Assembly: GCA_910575035.1 (NCBI GenBank)
Contig: CAJTDL010000010.1
Span: 1 to 64,000, forward strand
DNA: 64,000 nucleotides
From: Lachnospiraceae bacterium
GTDB lineage: Bacteria > Bacillota > Clostridia > Lachnospirales > Lachnospiraceae
Direction of reading: 5' to 3'
Shown: in pieces, positions 19,901 through 28,392 of the stretch
Position numbering within the stretch: position 1 is the stretch's first letter
Layout: each line of letters starts with the position of its first letter
Translations under genes and position numbers: made by a program
The notes under the pieces: model-generated
What the model was told of the DNA's origin: nothing
What the model saw: only the letters and a program-made list of their open reading frames with translations
Databases searched by the model: none

Positions 19901-21248
19901 CGCCTGCGCCTTCCACTGTAAGCATCAATTTACCCTTTGTGTTGGCTGTCACAGTAGAAGCCAACTCTGCGGAAACCTTTTTCCAGCTGCCGTCAGCATC
20001 CAGGGAAATTACCTGTTCATTGGTCAGCGGCGTTCCGTTGTTATCCACCAGCTTTGCCTTCAGCTTTCCGCTATATCCCTGTTCTGCCTTTGTAAAGACA
20101 GAGAAGGTATAGTTCCCTGCGCCAGTTTCTGCATTAACTGGCTTTACAGGCATAGCTGCGCTATTAGGGCTGTCCTGAGGCGCAAACCCACCGTTTCTCA
20201 ACGTGACATTTCCTGTAAGGATGGCATAATGAGGGTTATTTTCATTTAATTTATCATCTGTGCCCTGAGCATTCTGGCTGTTAACCGCAAAATTCCCAGA
20301 TGGGGAAGCCTCCCAATGCAGGGCATAATTTCCAATTGTCTGATAACCATTCTGCTGGAAATAATTATTATCGCTTCCTCTCTGCACATATGCATTTTCA
20401 AAGGAGTAATTCTTCACCATTTCCGGGTACAGGCCGCCATCTGCGGCGCTATTGATATCTTCATAAAATAATCCATAGAGGCTGTCACTAAGCTTCTTGG
20501 TCACCTGGTTCCCATCAATGGCCATAGAGTACTGGGAACTTCCTCCCTGATTTCCCATGATCTGATTGATCTGTGCTTCGTTCAGGGCATTCTTATAAAT
20601 ACGGAAATCCTTGAAATCCCCCTGGTACAGCGGATCGTCATAATTTGATTTTCCGATATAGGACTGAAGCCCTGTGCCAAAATCACTGACCTTCATTGCC
20701 AGATTTTTTTCTTCCCCAACCCATTCCCCGTCAATATAACATGTCATAGAGCCAGGCTCAAGAACGATGGCATAATGGGTCCATACGCCATGGTAGGCAT
20801 CTGTACGGATACTGTTGCGCAGCCCTTTTTCCGTATCCATTGGCCTGGATTCATTCGTGGATGTAGTCAAAACAGATTTTAACGTATTATGATCCTTTTC
20901 ACATGGCACAAAATAGTAATAATAGGTGGGGAATCCACTATTATTTTTCTTGCTTCCAAAGAAAAATGCCCCAAGCCATGCAGACCTTGGATCATTATCC
21001 CTAAGCCACATGGTAATAGTCAAAGTATCCTGCTTATCACACATTCCCTCTGGAAGTGTGATAAAAGCAGATCCATCGGCCTGGCCGCCTGGAAGGGATG
21101 CAACCCCATCCTTTACTGTTACGCCAGAGCCAACCGTAGCATGATTGTTATTTCCGGAGGAATCCTTTCCGCCATCCAGAAATTCATAATGCGCCAATAA
21201 CTCTGTGCCTGCCAAAAGCCCTTCCCCAGCCTGCGCCTGGGCCTGCAT
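16956..21248 (-). CDS. GH51-type alpha-L-arabinofuranosidase, multidomain, signal peptide interrupted upstream
   Basis: 1430-aa open frame. An N-terminal LamG domain (about 10-215) is followed by a GH51-type region with an inserted CBM4/9-like domain, catalytic acid/base in YLGIGNENAKEKYF (near 632) and nucleophile in IFVGEYAVRG (near 739). Then come a second concanavalin-like insert, two FIVAR repeats (about 1125-1260) and two Ig-like Big_2 domains to the end. Family members cleave alpha-L-arabinofuranosides from arabinan and arabinoxylan. The frame here starts at an internal ATG without a good ribosome site. The real start with its signal peptide is at 21332, but a TAG lies between them, so export, and perhaps any expression, is doubtful. 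Otherwise the frame is intact over 4.3 kb. Confidence 0.85.
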   Translation of the reverse strand: MQAQAQAGEGLLAGTELLAHYEFLDGGKDSSGNNNHATVGSGVTVKDGVASLPGGQADGSAFITLPEGMCDKQDTLTITMWLRDNDPRSAWLGAFFFGSKKNNSGFPTYYYYFVPCEKDHNTLKSVLTTSTNESRPMDTEKGLRNSIRTDAYHGVWTHYAIVLEPGSMTCYIDGEWVGEEKNLAMKVSDFGTGLQSYIGKSNYDDPLYQGDFKDFRIYKNALNEAQINQIMGNQGGSSQYSMAIDGNQVTKKLSDSLYGLFYEDINSAADGGLYPEMVKNYSFENAYVQRGSDNNYFQQNGYQTIGNYALHWEASPSGNFAVNSQNAQGTDDKLNENNPHYAILTGNVTLRNGGFAPQDSPNSAAMPVKPVNAETGAGNYTFSVFTKAEQGYSGKLKAKLVDNNGTPLTNEQVISLDADGSWKKVSAELASTVTANTKGKLMLTVEGAGANEMLSIDMVSVVPHDSYGYGNKNYAYGVGIRQDLIDLMMDLNPKFMRFPGGCIVEGFNWEGLYDWRDSVGPLEERKSNTNRWENWNNKNRTWGYMQSYGFGYHELLSLCEDFGMEPFPIMSAGVLCQYETNGVNAKTGADLQYFIDMATNLLDYCWGEASKNAWAAKRAENGHSEPFNLKYLGIGNENAKEKYFDNFDKIKTAVEDYAAANYPGHELHIISSAGPNAGGPDGSSTFNYALEYAYDRLGQTMPGQTLVDEHYYQSESFMYNQSDRYDYYKRVDQGGSNIFVGEYAVRGNNRYNTALAEACYITGLERNADVVTNISYAPLLFKVGSVSWDHDLIYFDEFNTARSTNYFVQQMFANNYGTDLIQTELQSADKDYSNYGSPILGGNSAAGSIDKVTVYDKNNQVILEDDFNDTTNPNGWAQFGSGSGFTISNGRLNFSGTNGLNAVYLPQAVENKWTEFRIEVEGLTKTSGNGGFVIGAGHSSQYYWFNIGKDGVGASMEVSRPERNASSLTTKTLGNHYPNKYFNTGAVTRIQSNDPMEVTFNFGVNHKLEASYISTNVSRADTAKYDFSSELNQYQTDIYQVVNKDDSNVYIKLVNPDKSTKTIQLDFANLNLQGTAEITTLTGSLNNANAIGNEQIAPTAATQEITGNQLSYDLPRYSVNVIRVPLDAKPAISRDDLQSLIQEVSSLKSSAYTAASWNNFAQALNDAKNAVANASVNQDMSDIYNRLKSAREALTAKPAISKNELQDLIQSVSKLKSSDYTAASWKKFAQALSSAKDALSKAVEDQDLSSPYNKLKSAKDSLKKAAVNPTSVKLNVGKSLKIGKGESFTLKATVKPAKASRKVTWKSSKKSVVSINKGKIKGLKAGKSVISAKASNGKTAKCTVTVKNAPKKLKVNVKGNKKTLKKGGKFQIKVTFPANTYSNKLVFHSNKKAVATVSSKGKVTAKKKGTAVITVKAFNGKKVKVTVRVK

Positions 21249-21332
21249 AATGCCTGCCGGCTGCTAAAGCCCTACCAAAAGCATGGCAATCAGCAAGATG
21301 CTCACGGCACTTTTTGATTTTCTTCCCTTCAT
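21249..21332 (-). pseudogene. Interrupted signal-peptide segment of the arabinofuranosidase gene
   Basis: ATG at 21332 is preceded by AAAGGAG at ideal spacing and opens MKGRKSKSAVSILLIAMLLVGL, a typical signal peptide. Codon 23 is TAG (21264-21266). The same frame then continues QPAGIMQAQAQAGEG into the enzyme. A single C-to-T change from CAG would produce this. Confidence 0.85.
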
Positions 21333-21573
21333 CTTTGAAATCTCCTTTCTATTATCACAATCAGCTTTATATAAGATAAATTTTATGGTTTGGCACATGA
21401 AGTGCTTTTTACAGATTATAAAAGCTAATTGCCATAAATGCATCTATGCATATTCTCTATTTTACAGAAAAACAGGGTAAAAATCAACAAAAGATTCGAG
21501 CCAATTTGTCGCATTTTTAAGCAAAATTGATATATTTTATCAAAAAGTACCAAGGCTGGTTATAGTAGTATCC

Positions 21574-22548
21574 TTATTTCAGATTCCCCTCTGCATCCAG
21601 GGAAAACTCCCCTTCCAATCCTTCATCTTTTACCAGCATATACTCCCCTTCCTCTAATTCCCCAAAAACCTTAAGGTCGCAAGTCACCGTATGCTGTTCC
21701 AGATCTGGAAGGCAAATGCCAACATCATCAAATCCGATATTCGTTTCCACGAAAGGAAGGTTATACCATTTTCCATCAATTTTTTTCCTAAGGGAATAAT
21801 CCTTCCCATACATGAATTCCTGGCCGCTCTGATTATCAATCACCGCCGTTACTACCCCATTTGAAATCTCTGTCACTGTCATATTAACTACCAATGGCAA
21901 TGCCGCTATACCATCTTCGTCTTCTGGAACGCTTTCTTCTAAAAATCTCCTGTCATACCTGCATAAAATCCCTGCATTGGGAAAAGCAAGGACTGACCGT
22001 GTATCTTCATCCTCCGCTTCCATCCCTTCCCAGATAGAGTTAAAATCTGCTGCCACAGCATATACCTCCCTATTTTGGTTCAGCCACAGTCCATCCGCAT
22101 AAGACACACACAAATCCATGCCCTCCGTATCAGAAATTTCCAATCCGTAACAAGGCACCTGCCAATCGTTTAACCTCTCTGGGTCTGCGCCTTCATAAGG
22201 CAGGTCGTTTAACTGCTGCAAAATCTCTTTTTCCTTATCTGTATCAAACAAATGTTTTACAGTCATTGTCTCACCATCGAAATAATATAGGGCAAGCGCA
22301 CAGGTGTCTGGAGACGCATTTGATAATAATCCCGTTTTGGCGCTCCCGCCGCCGTTTTGGTTTTGGCTCCCTGCATCATTGCCTTCCATACTGCCATTTT
22401 GATAATCGTGAAAATCCTTTGCACTGGAAGCCTCATTATTTTTTCCATATTCCCCATCTGCATTTCTGTTTGGGCTTCCGCAGGCAGAAAACATTGCCAC
22501 TCCCATACACACAGCGCCTAAAAAAATTTTGATTCTAATCTTCCCCAT
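21574..22548 (-). CDS. Hypothetical lipoprotein with C-terminal Ig-like domain
   Basis: 324 aa. Signal MGKIRIKIFLGAVCMGVAMFSAC with lipobox Cys at 23, then a low-complexity N/G/S/Q-rich tether (about 24-75), a middle domain of unknown type, and a C-terminal beta-sandwich (about 220-324) with YSLRKKIDGKWYNLPF and LEEGEYMLVKDEG, resembling the Big_14 bacterial Ig-like domain. AAAGGAGAGAG precedes the ATG. It probably sits on the outer face of the membrane. No partner gene is evident. Confidence 0.75.
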   Translation of the reverse strand: MGKIRIKIFLGAVCMGVAMFSACGSPNRNADGEYGKNNEASSAKDFHDYQNGSMEGNDAGSQNQNGGGSAKTGLLSNASPDTCALALYYFDGETMTVKHLFDTDKEKEILQQLNDLPYEGADPERLNDWQVPCYGLEISDTEGMDLCVSYADGLWLNQNREVYAVAADFNSIWEGMEAEDEDTRSVLAFPNAGILCRYDRRFLEESVPEDEDGIAALPLVVNMTVTEISNGVVTAVIDNQSGQEFMYGKDYSLRKKIDGKWYNLPFVETNIGFDDVGICLPDLEQHTVTCDLKVFGELEEGEYMLVKDEGLEGEFSLDAEGNLK

Positions 22549-22827
22549 AAGCTCTCTCCTTTCCCGTCCATTAATTTCCTGCCTTCCTCATGTCCTTCTT
22601 ATTTCCTTCTCATATCCTTCTAATTCCATACCATAATTCAATTAAAAACAGCTAATTTTCAATCCCCCCTTTTATTATCCCTAAATCTTCTAATATCCCA
22701 ATCCGTTGTTTCTTAATTTTATTTTTAGATTGCCCAATGCCCCAAAATGTTGCAAATAATATCTCTGTAATAAAAATAGTAATGCACTGTAAAATAATAT
22801 CTCTCTATTTTGCAAAGTAGGCACAAT

Positions 22828-22862
22828 AAGCCTGGCAAATGCACAGCATCCACCAGGCCTTC
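22828..22862 (-). terminator. Hairpin downstream of thyX
   Basis: AAGCCTGG / CCAGGCCTT arms, about 35 nt beyond the thyX stop. Elsewhere in 22549-22892 I see only AT- and pyrimidine-rich sequence with repeated TCCTTCT motifs and no gene. Confidence 0.45.
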
Positions 22863-22892
22863 CCTATCAATTCCTCATTCCCTATTTTTTCC

Positions 22893-23510
22893 TTAAATAT
22901 CATCAAATAAAATATCCATTTTCCCTTTCATTTCCTCCAACAGCATCAACGCAACTTCCCGCATCTGCGGATGCGCCCTTTCCGCTGTTCGAAGCTTGAA
23001 AAAATGCCTCCACTCACGCAGATCCATTGTCACAATAATTTCTGTCTTCAGGCTGTTGGGCAAAATACTCCTGGCCTCCTGAGGCTTTGCTCCCATAGCA
23101 ATCATTTCATTATAAGTATCTTCAGCCAGCTGCATCATCTGTGCCCATTTCTGATAGGCTTGTGACCCTTCTTCCCAAAAACAGGGCTTGATAAATGTCA
23201 GTTCCTTTCCAAACTTATCTTTGGAATAATTGCAATACCGGGTGCTTTCCTGGCTATAGCTTGCCATACGGTGCCGGACGATCTCATGGGTCACTCCTCT
23301 GTCACAGATAATCCTCACGCTGACCTTTTCATGCTCAATTACTGACTCATGCCCACTTTTTAAAATATTCTGTATAAATGCCTTAGCAGAATCAGATGTG
23401 ATCCTGTCCTCACTTTTATAGCAAACCCTTCCTGCCCGCTCTATTTTCCGAAGGATCTCATCTCCATTAATCTCATCTAAAATCTCAACCTGCGGCGCAA
23501 TCACTCTCAT
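22893..23510 (-). CDS. thyX: FAD-dependent thymidylate synthase ThyX
   Basis: About 205 aa. ThyX converts dUMP to dTMP using methylene-tetrahydrofolate and FAD/NADPH. The ThyX motif is seen as VRHRMASYSQESTRY (RHR-x7-S pattern). Other conserved parts are SGHESVIEHEKVSVRIICDRGV and LRTAERAHPQMREVA near the end. The ATG at 23510 is chosen over the longer frame because GGAGG lies 8 nt upstream. It is a single gene. Its upstream region carries a partial repeat copy and, beyond it, the divergent hydrogenase promoter. Confidence 0.95.
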   Translation of the reverse strand: MRVIAPQVEILDEINGDEILRKIERAGRVCYKSEDRITSDSAKAFIQNILKSGHESVIEHEKVSVRIICDRGVTHEIVRHRMASYSQESTRYCNYSKDKFGKELTFIKPCFWEEGSQAYQKWAQMMQLAEDTYNEMIAMGAKPQEARSILPNSLKTEIIVTMDLREWRHFFKLRTAERAHPQMREVALMLLEEMKGKMDILFDDI

Positions 23511-23624
23511 GAAACGTACCTCCATATATTTAAGTATTCTGCTTTGGTTTACATTGATTTCCATCATACCATAGACAATTTTATTTTGCAATCTTATTTC
23601 GTCCCACTTTATTTTACAATGTTT

Positions 23625-23688
23625 GGATTCTGAATCATGTTCTCACGGAATGCGCAGTTCAGATCATTCCTGAGCCATGAATAGTAAC
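23625..23688 (+). repeat. Partial copy (right end) of the TTACTATTCA element family
   Basis: It contains CTGAATCATGTTCTCACGGA, ATGCGCAGTTCA and the outward end CCATGAATAGTAAC. The same module occurs inside the large element at 37074-37133. No left end is found before the thyX start, so this is a remnant. Confidence 0.65.
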
Positions 23689-23705
23689 TGGAATCTATCT
23701 AATTC

Positions 23706-23734
23706 TTGTCTAACTGGTGAAAGTATGTTAAAAT
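23706..23734 (+). promoter_or_regulatory. Promoter of the hydrogenase gene
   Basis: TTGTCT (23706-23711), 17-bp spacer, TAAAAT (23729-23734), about 57 nt before the start codon. Confidence 0.6.
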
Positions 23735-23791
23735 AATAACTATTAAGGAAGAAGCCAATCATACACATTACATGAGGAAAGGAAAGATACT

Positions 23792-25267
23792 ATGTTACAT
23801 GAAAATGATACCATTGAAGAGGTAAAAAATGAGGTCCTCTACCATGTTGCCAAAGCGGCCTTTGAGGGAAACCTGGATCAGATTGAAGCCACCCTTCCCT
23901 ACGAGATCCTGCCTGGGAATAAATCCCGGTTCCGATGCTGCGTTTACAAGGAGCGCGAAATTGTCCGTGAAAGGATCATGCTCGCTAAGAATATCAACCC
24001 GGCTGACGGAGAACCTTGCCACAATACGGTAAAGATTATCCCTGCAGCCTGCGAGAACTGTCCCATCACCCGTTTTACTGTAACTGATAACTGCCAGAAA
24101 TGTATGGGCAAGAAATGTATGCAGGCATGCCGTTTCGGCGCTATTTCCATGACCCGTGACAAAGCGTACATTGACCCAGATAAATGTAAAGAGTGCGGGC
24201 AGTGCTACAGCGCATGTCCTTACAATGCCATTGTGGACATTATGCGCCCATGCCGCCGTGCATGTCCTGTCGACGCCATCCAGGCCAAGAAGGATGGAAG
24301 GGTTAAGATTGATGATGAAAAATGTATCCGTTGCGGTTCCTGTATCAACGCATGTCCTTTCGGGGCAATTTCTGACAGTTCCCGTATGTTGGAAGTGATT
24401 GATTACTTAAAGAGCGACCGTCCTGTCTATGCATTGGTTGCACCGGCAGCAGAAGGACAGTTTGGCGTTGATATTACAATGGAGTCTATTCGTGACGCTG
24501 TAAAGAAAATGGGCTTTAAAGATATGGTAGACGTAGCTATTGGCGCAGACTTTGTATCTGACTCTGAGGCAAAGGAATGGGCTGAGGCATACAACGATGG
24601 CAAGAAAATGACCACTTCCTGCTGTCCTGCTTTTGTGCATCTGATCCGCCGCCATTTCCCAGAGCTGTCAGACCATATCTCCACCACAGTTTCTCCAATG
24701 GCAGCAACTGCAAGGCTTGTAAAAGCCATGGACAAAAGTGCAGTCTGTATCTTTATTGGGCCTTGCATTGCAAAAAAGAGCGAAGCCGGGCAGGATCAAG
24801 ATCATCCAGGGGAAAATGCAGATTTGGTACTTACCTTTGAGGAATTTCATGCTATGCTCCGCGCCAAGGATATCACTCTAGAGCCATGTGCCTTCGAGGA
24901 GGAGCAAAGAGGAAGTATCCATGCGAAAAATTTCTCCAATTCCGGCGGCGTAACCAAAGCCGTAAAACAAGCACTTATGGAACAGGGTGTACATACTGGC
25001 GTAAACGTACGCCAATGCAATGGGGCATCCGAATGTCGCAAAGCCCTTATGCTCCTGAAGGTAGGCAAGCTTCCAGAAGACTTTATTGAAGGCATGTCCT
25101 GCGAAGGTGGCTGCGTAGCCGGTCCTGGAAATATCCAGGATGAAATGTCCTTCAAGAAAGAGCGTACCAAACAGCTCAAAAAAGCAGACGACCGTCTGGT
25201 AACAGATACAGTAGCAGCATACAGCCAGTATGACTTCTCTATGCACCGTCGTAAAAACGAAGAATAA
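23792..25267 (+). CDS. Monomeric [FeFe]-hydrogenase, group B type
   Basis: 491 aa. Three ferredoxin-like 4Fe-4S stretches lie at about 90-200 (CQKCMGKKCMQAC, CKECGQCYSAC, CIRCGSCINAC). The H-cluster domain follows: L1 TSCCPAF (near 275), L2 GPCIAKKSEA (near 323) and L3 EGMSCEGGCVAGPG (near 436). These hold the cysteines that bind the H-cluster. L2 reads GPC rather than the MPC of group A enzymes, which together with the N-terminus and length points to group B. The family catalyses reversible proton reduction; the physiological direction of group B enzymes is poorly known. No HydEFG maturation genes are nearby. A clear terminator follows. Confidence 0.9.
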   Translation: MLHENDTIEEVKNEVLYHVAKAAFEGNLDQIEATLPYEILPGNKSRFRCCVYKEREIVRERIMLAKNINPADGEPCHNTVKIIPAACENCPITRFTVTDNCQKCMGKKCMQACRFGAISMTRDKAYIDPDKCKECGQCYSACPYNAIVDIMRPCRRACPVDAIQAKKDGRVKIDDEKCIRCGSCINACPFGAISDSSRMLEVIDYLKSDRPVYALVAPAAEGQFGVDITMESIRDAVKKMGFKDMVDVAIGADFVSDSEAKEWAEAYNDGKKMTTSCCPAFVHLIRRHFPELSDHISTTVSPMAATARLVKAMDKSAVCIFIGPCIAKKSEAGQDQDHPGENADLVLTFEEFHAMLRAKDITLEPCAFEEEQRGSIHAKNFSNSGGVTKAVKQALMEQGVHTGVNVRQCNGASECRKALMLLKVGKLPEDFIEGMSCEGGCVAGPGNIQDEMSFKKERTKQLKKADDRLVTDTVAAYSQYDFSMHRRKNEE

Positions 25268-25290
25268 TATCATTATAAATTAAAATTCCG

Positions 25291-25325
25291 AAATCCCTCA
25301 CAGCTTTTGTGGGGGATTTTTTGCA
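25291..25325 (+). terminator. Rho-independent terminator of the hydrogenase gene
   Basis: AATCCCTCACA / TGTGGGGGATT stem followed directly by a run of T, 24 nt after the stop codon. Confidence 0.9.
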
Positions 25326-25389
25326 AAAAGTAACCGTTATGTAACTATATCCATTATCCTAAAACATAATTGTAGCCTTAAAGACCTTA

Positions 25390-25454
25390 TCATTCCCCCG
25401 TTTCTAATTCCAGCCTTTGCAAAATGTCTTTGAGGATACCTGCATCTTGAATTC
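25390..25454 (-). pseudogene. Fragment of an ORF6N-type gene (last codons)
   Basis: On the minus strand this encodes IQDAGILKDILQRLELETGE plus a stop, nearly identical to the last 20 residues of the ORF6N protein encoded at 26050. It lies outside the att duplication, so an older or second related element probably once sat here. Confidence 0.6.
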
Positions 25455-25470
25455 AATTAATGACAAAATT

Positions 25471-25589
25471 GATTAGCAAAAACTTCAAATTTCTTGCTAA
25501 TCATTAGCATGCTAATCGGTAACAATAATTAACATTTCAATTTCTCTTTAGTCAAATCTGATTAGCAAAAACCGCTCCTGCTAATCGCA
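25471..25589. repeat. GATTAGC / GCTAATC motif cluster (candidate arm-type sites)
   Basis: GATTAGCAAAAAC occurs at 25471 and 25561. Inverted forms GCTAATC lie near 25496, 25511 and 25581, including the palindrome ATTAGCATGCTAAT at 25503. Another copy is at 25856. Three related AATTAGCA motifs lie on the other side of the island. This clustering by both att sites fits integrase arm-binding sites; that is inference. Confidence 0.4.
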
Positions 25590-25627
25590 CATTGCTACGA
25601 GTTCAAATTTATTTGGAAAATGAGAAA

Positions 25628-25661
25628 CGCCGAAAACCTTGAAAAATCAATGTTTTCGGCG
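25628..25661 (-). terminator. Hairpin beside the att copy of tRNA-Arg
   Basis: CGCCGAAAAC / GTTTTCGGCG, just beyond the truncated tRNA copy. It corresponds in position to the hairpin at 28605-28646 behind the intact tRNA, but differs in sequence. Confidence 0.6.
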
Positions 25662-25665
25662 ATGT

Positions 25666-25713
25666 TTTCAGCGTCGCTAAGAGGATTTGAACCTCCGACC
25701 TACCGCTTAGGAG
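25666..25713 (-). repeat. att site: truncated 3' copy of tRNA-Arg
   Basis: 48 bp identical to 28647-28694, covering the 3' half of tRNA-Arg(CCT) up to the anticodon stem-loop. It is not a working tRNA because the 5' half is absent. Together the two copies bracket a 3-kb island in the way a tyrosine-recombinase element does. From 25714 to 26049 there is no intact gene, only palindromic repeats and decayed sequence. Confidence 0.85.
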
Positions 25714-26049
25714 TAGAACTATTTGCTAGTAGGCAACTCCCTATGAGTGTTATCTAATCCCTTTATTTCCTTGCTCGTCACGGATTCAAAAAGTTATCTC
25801 GTACCGACCTGTGACTGCTGATTTTAAGGCGTTTTAAATGCTCCTTTTAGCAAGCGATTAGCAGGGGCTTGAATTTAGGAAAATGTTACGCTGTAAACCC
25901 TTTCCCGATTAATACCTGTATATCACAACTAATCCCAGAGTAGTTTAAGCTGTTTGCATTTTTTCTAAGGTCGCAAATTGCGACCTCAAAGAGTTTCTCA
26001 TTCCTCTTTGCATTTTCTAAGGCCACAAATTGTGACCTCAAAGAACTTC

Positions 26050-27012
26050 TTATTTCTCCGTTTCCAATTCTAACCTTTGCAGGATGTCCTTGATGATGCC
26101 TGCATCTTGAATTAGATTGATTCCAAAACACTTTTTTCCTGCATCTTTCAAAGATGCTCCTATATGATAGGCTATTGTTTGGTCAAGAATCAAAAACCTG
26201 TCATGGAATACTTTGGTATATTTTATCTTCAATGTTGGGTACTGTGCATTGAAATTCTTAACATCGGCTTTTGTTAGCTTCGTCTGCTTCTGCGTATAAA
26301 TAGTTACTGCAACATCAGACTTTTTCTTTGAAAGCAGATTCAATGTACCAACATCCACATATCCGTCTATCAGAGTGATTTCTTTCTCTGCTTTTTGAAT
26401 TAGATTTACTATCAGACTGAACGCATCATAAATCTGTCTGTCAAAAAATACTTTTTGACTTGATTCCTCATGTTCGGATATGTACTCAAAAACTCTCTCA
26501 AAACGCTCATCTGTTTCCGCTTGGTAATTTATCTGACGAACCTCCATTGCATTTAACCGCTCATACAACAGAGATGTATTTGCCATATACTTCCGCATCT
26601 CCACAAAAGTGTCCATAATTCTAATACTTACTCGGATAGCAACATCACTACGCAAAACAGCAGAAAGCATTGCAATCCCTTGTTCTGTGAATACAAATGG
26701 CAATTTCCTACGTCCGCCATATCCATTATCATCCTCCAAACTTGAAATCACAAATTGTGATTTCAAGTTTTCATATTCCTCTTTCGTCAGTTGGAATCGG
26801 AATCTTTCTGGAAATCTTGAAATATTACGCTTTACCGCCTGATTTAATATTCTCGTTTCTACTTACAGCATCGCTAAATCACTGTCTATCATAACCTGCT
26901 GGTTACGGATAACATATATCATGCTTTTTATATCGGACTCTGCTGATTCAACGCTTATTTTTTTGGTATCATTATTTGCCTTTGTCAGAGCTGTTTGTTC
27001 TGTATCAGCCAT
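26050..27012 (-). pseudogene. ORF6N-domain protein, interrupted by an in-frame TAA
   Basis: The gene starts at ATG 27012 with AAAGGA upstream and reads MADTEQTALTKANNDTK and IYVIRNQQVMIDSDLAML, then TAA at 26863-26865, then VETRILNQAVKRNIS in the same frame. ORF6N proteins normally have DLAxLYxVETxxLNQ, so the tyrosine and its neighbour are replaced by a stop, as a 3-nt deletion would do. Downstream the frame is intact for 271 codons, with GGRRKLPFVFTEQGIAMLS and a C-terminal HDRFLILD / YHIGASLKDAGKKCF part that looks PLD-like. Restart at the ATG at 26766 (238 aa) would lack most of the DNA-binding domain. ORF6N genes are common cargo of phages and small islands. Confidence 0.8.
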
Positions 27013-27346
27013 CTTTATCGTCCTTTCTATTTTGAAGTGCCAGATTGGAACCTCAAAACTACGAGTAACTTGAAATCACAATTTGCGACTTCAAGTTCTG
27101 TTGCTTCGTATATCCTTAAACTTGAAATTCCAAATCGAAACACCAAGTTTTATGTACGCTTATTGTTTGCTTTTACAGTATATCATACATTTTTCTGCGA
27201 GGATAGCCATAATCTCACCATCTTCGTAGAAAAATAGGTCAAATCAATTCATTAATTCAATATTGGTAATTTATGAAACCATACAGCATCATAAATTATA
27301 TCGCAGTTATCCATGAACCATTCAGACCAACAAGATGGAACTTTTT

Positions 27347-28285
27347 CTATTTTTCTATTTTTCTATTATCCCTTTCAAACATCAAAAACTTAATTACTGT
27401 TGATTTAATGGAATACATTATCGCTTCAATACCACTTTCATAAATTTTGCTAAAATCCCACCATTTTGAATGAGCTGGATGTGCAGAAAAACCACAACGA
27501 AGTTGGTAAAGGTTTTCAAGCTGTTCTATTGTTCCAGATGGCAAGCTAATTTCAGTCTGAACAATATTATACATATCAATTCTTGCTTTAGTCGGAATTT
27601 GTTTTCGTTGTTTAATAGCTTGGAAAATAACATCAACTGTGTTATCAGCTGCGGTTATTGCTTCCTCATCGTATCCGTCTGCAAGCAAAGAAAGAGAACG
27701 GATATAGTAATACAACACTCTATTTACAAAAGGATCAAAGGAATTGATTAAATCAATATAGTATGAAAATAACCGACTTTTTCTATTATGAATAGTGGGG
27801 ATGTCTTTACGGAATAAAAGGTACTCAGAATTCAAAAAAGGCAACGTACACTCTTTAAATTCATTTCCCCTAAAATCACAATGCCGTCCATATGTTAAGG
27901 CAATAGCGCCTAGAATATTTATTTCATACCCCCGATATATGTATTGATTTGCAAAGTAAAAAAATCCATCAATTTGGTCTGTAACAAAATCGTCCTTGGA
28001 TATTTTTTTCCAGCCGCGCGACCACGCAGGTGTAAGAGTTCCAACTAAAAGACTTCTTTTTTCTTTTGAATACTTGCACATTAAATAGGGCGAATTATAA
28101 CTCACATTCAGTCCTTCGCTATTGTAAATATCCCTAATTTGGAATATTTGGTAGCTGTCTCTTAATGGCAATTCTTGTTCAACAGCTCTATCAAGCGCAA
28201 TTTTGAACAAAGAAATTTTTCTTTTTGTGTTTTCGTATTGGGCAAATTGATTGATAAATTTACTTTTAAACTCCACATATCCCAA
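27347..28285 (-). CDS. Hypothetical island protein with possible HEPN-like C-terminus
   Basis: 312 aa, not recognised as a named family. It starts at TTG 28285, with GAGGGTG 7 nt upstream. The C-terminal third is helical and contains LSLLADGYDEEAITAADNTV followed by LYQLRCGFSAHPAHSKWWDF. The R-x5-H arrangement after a helical pair resembles HEPN/Apea-like RNase-fold proteins, many of which act in phage defence. This is pattern resemblance only. It lies inside the tRNA-Arg island and is the only intact long frame there. Confidence 0.55.
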   Translation of the reverse strand: MGYVEFKSKFINQFAQYENTKRKISLFKIALDRAVEQELPLRDSYQIFQIRDIYNSEGLNVSYNSPYLMCKYSKEKRSLLVGTLTPAWSRGWKKISKDDFVTDQIDGFFYFANQYIYRGYEINILGAIALTYGRHCDFRGNEFKECTLPFLNSEYLLFRKDIPTIHNRKSRLFSYYIDLINSFDPFVNRVLYYYIRSLSLLADGYDEEAITAADNTVDVIFQAIKQRKQIPTKARIDMYNIVQTEISLPSGTIEQLENLYQLRCGFSAHPAHSKWWDFSKIYESGIEAIMYSIKSTVIKFLMFERDNRKIEK

Positions 28286-28392
28286 ATTATCACCCTCTTT
28301 TATTCAATAATTTATACATCTTTCTATCACTTATAACAATTCAAAGAAAGACAATCTATGCAACTTATTATTAAAGAAAAACCAAGTGTCAT

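Noticed and set aside
25886-26131. 81-codon minus-strand frame downstream of the ORF6N gene
   Set aside because: It overlaps the end of the ORF6N gene and translates the palindromic repeats; more likely gene debris than a gene.
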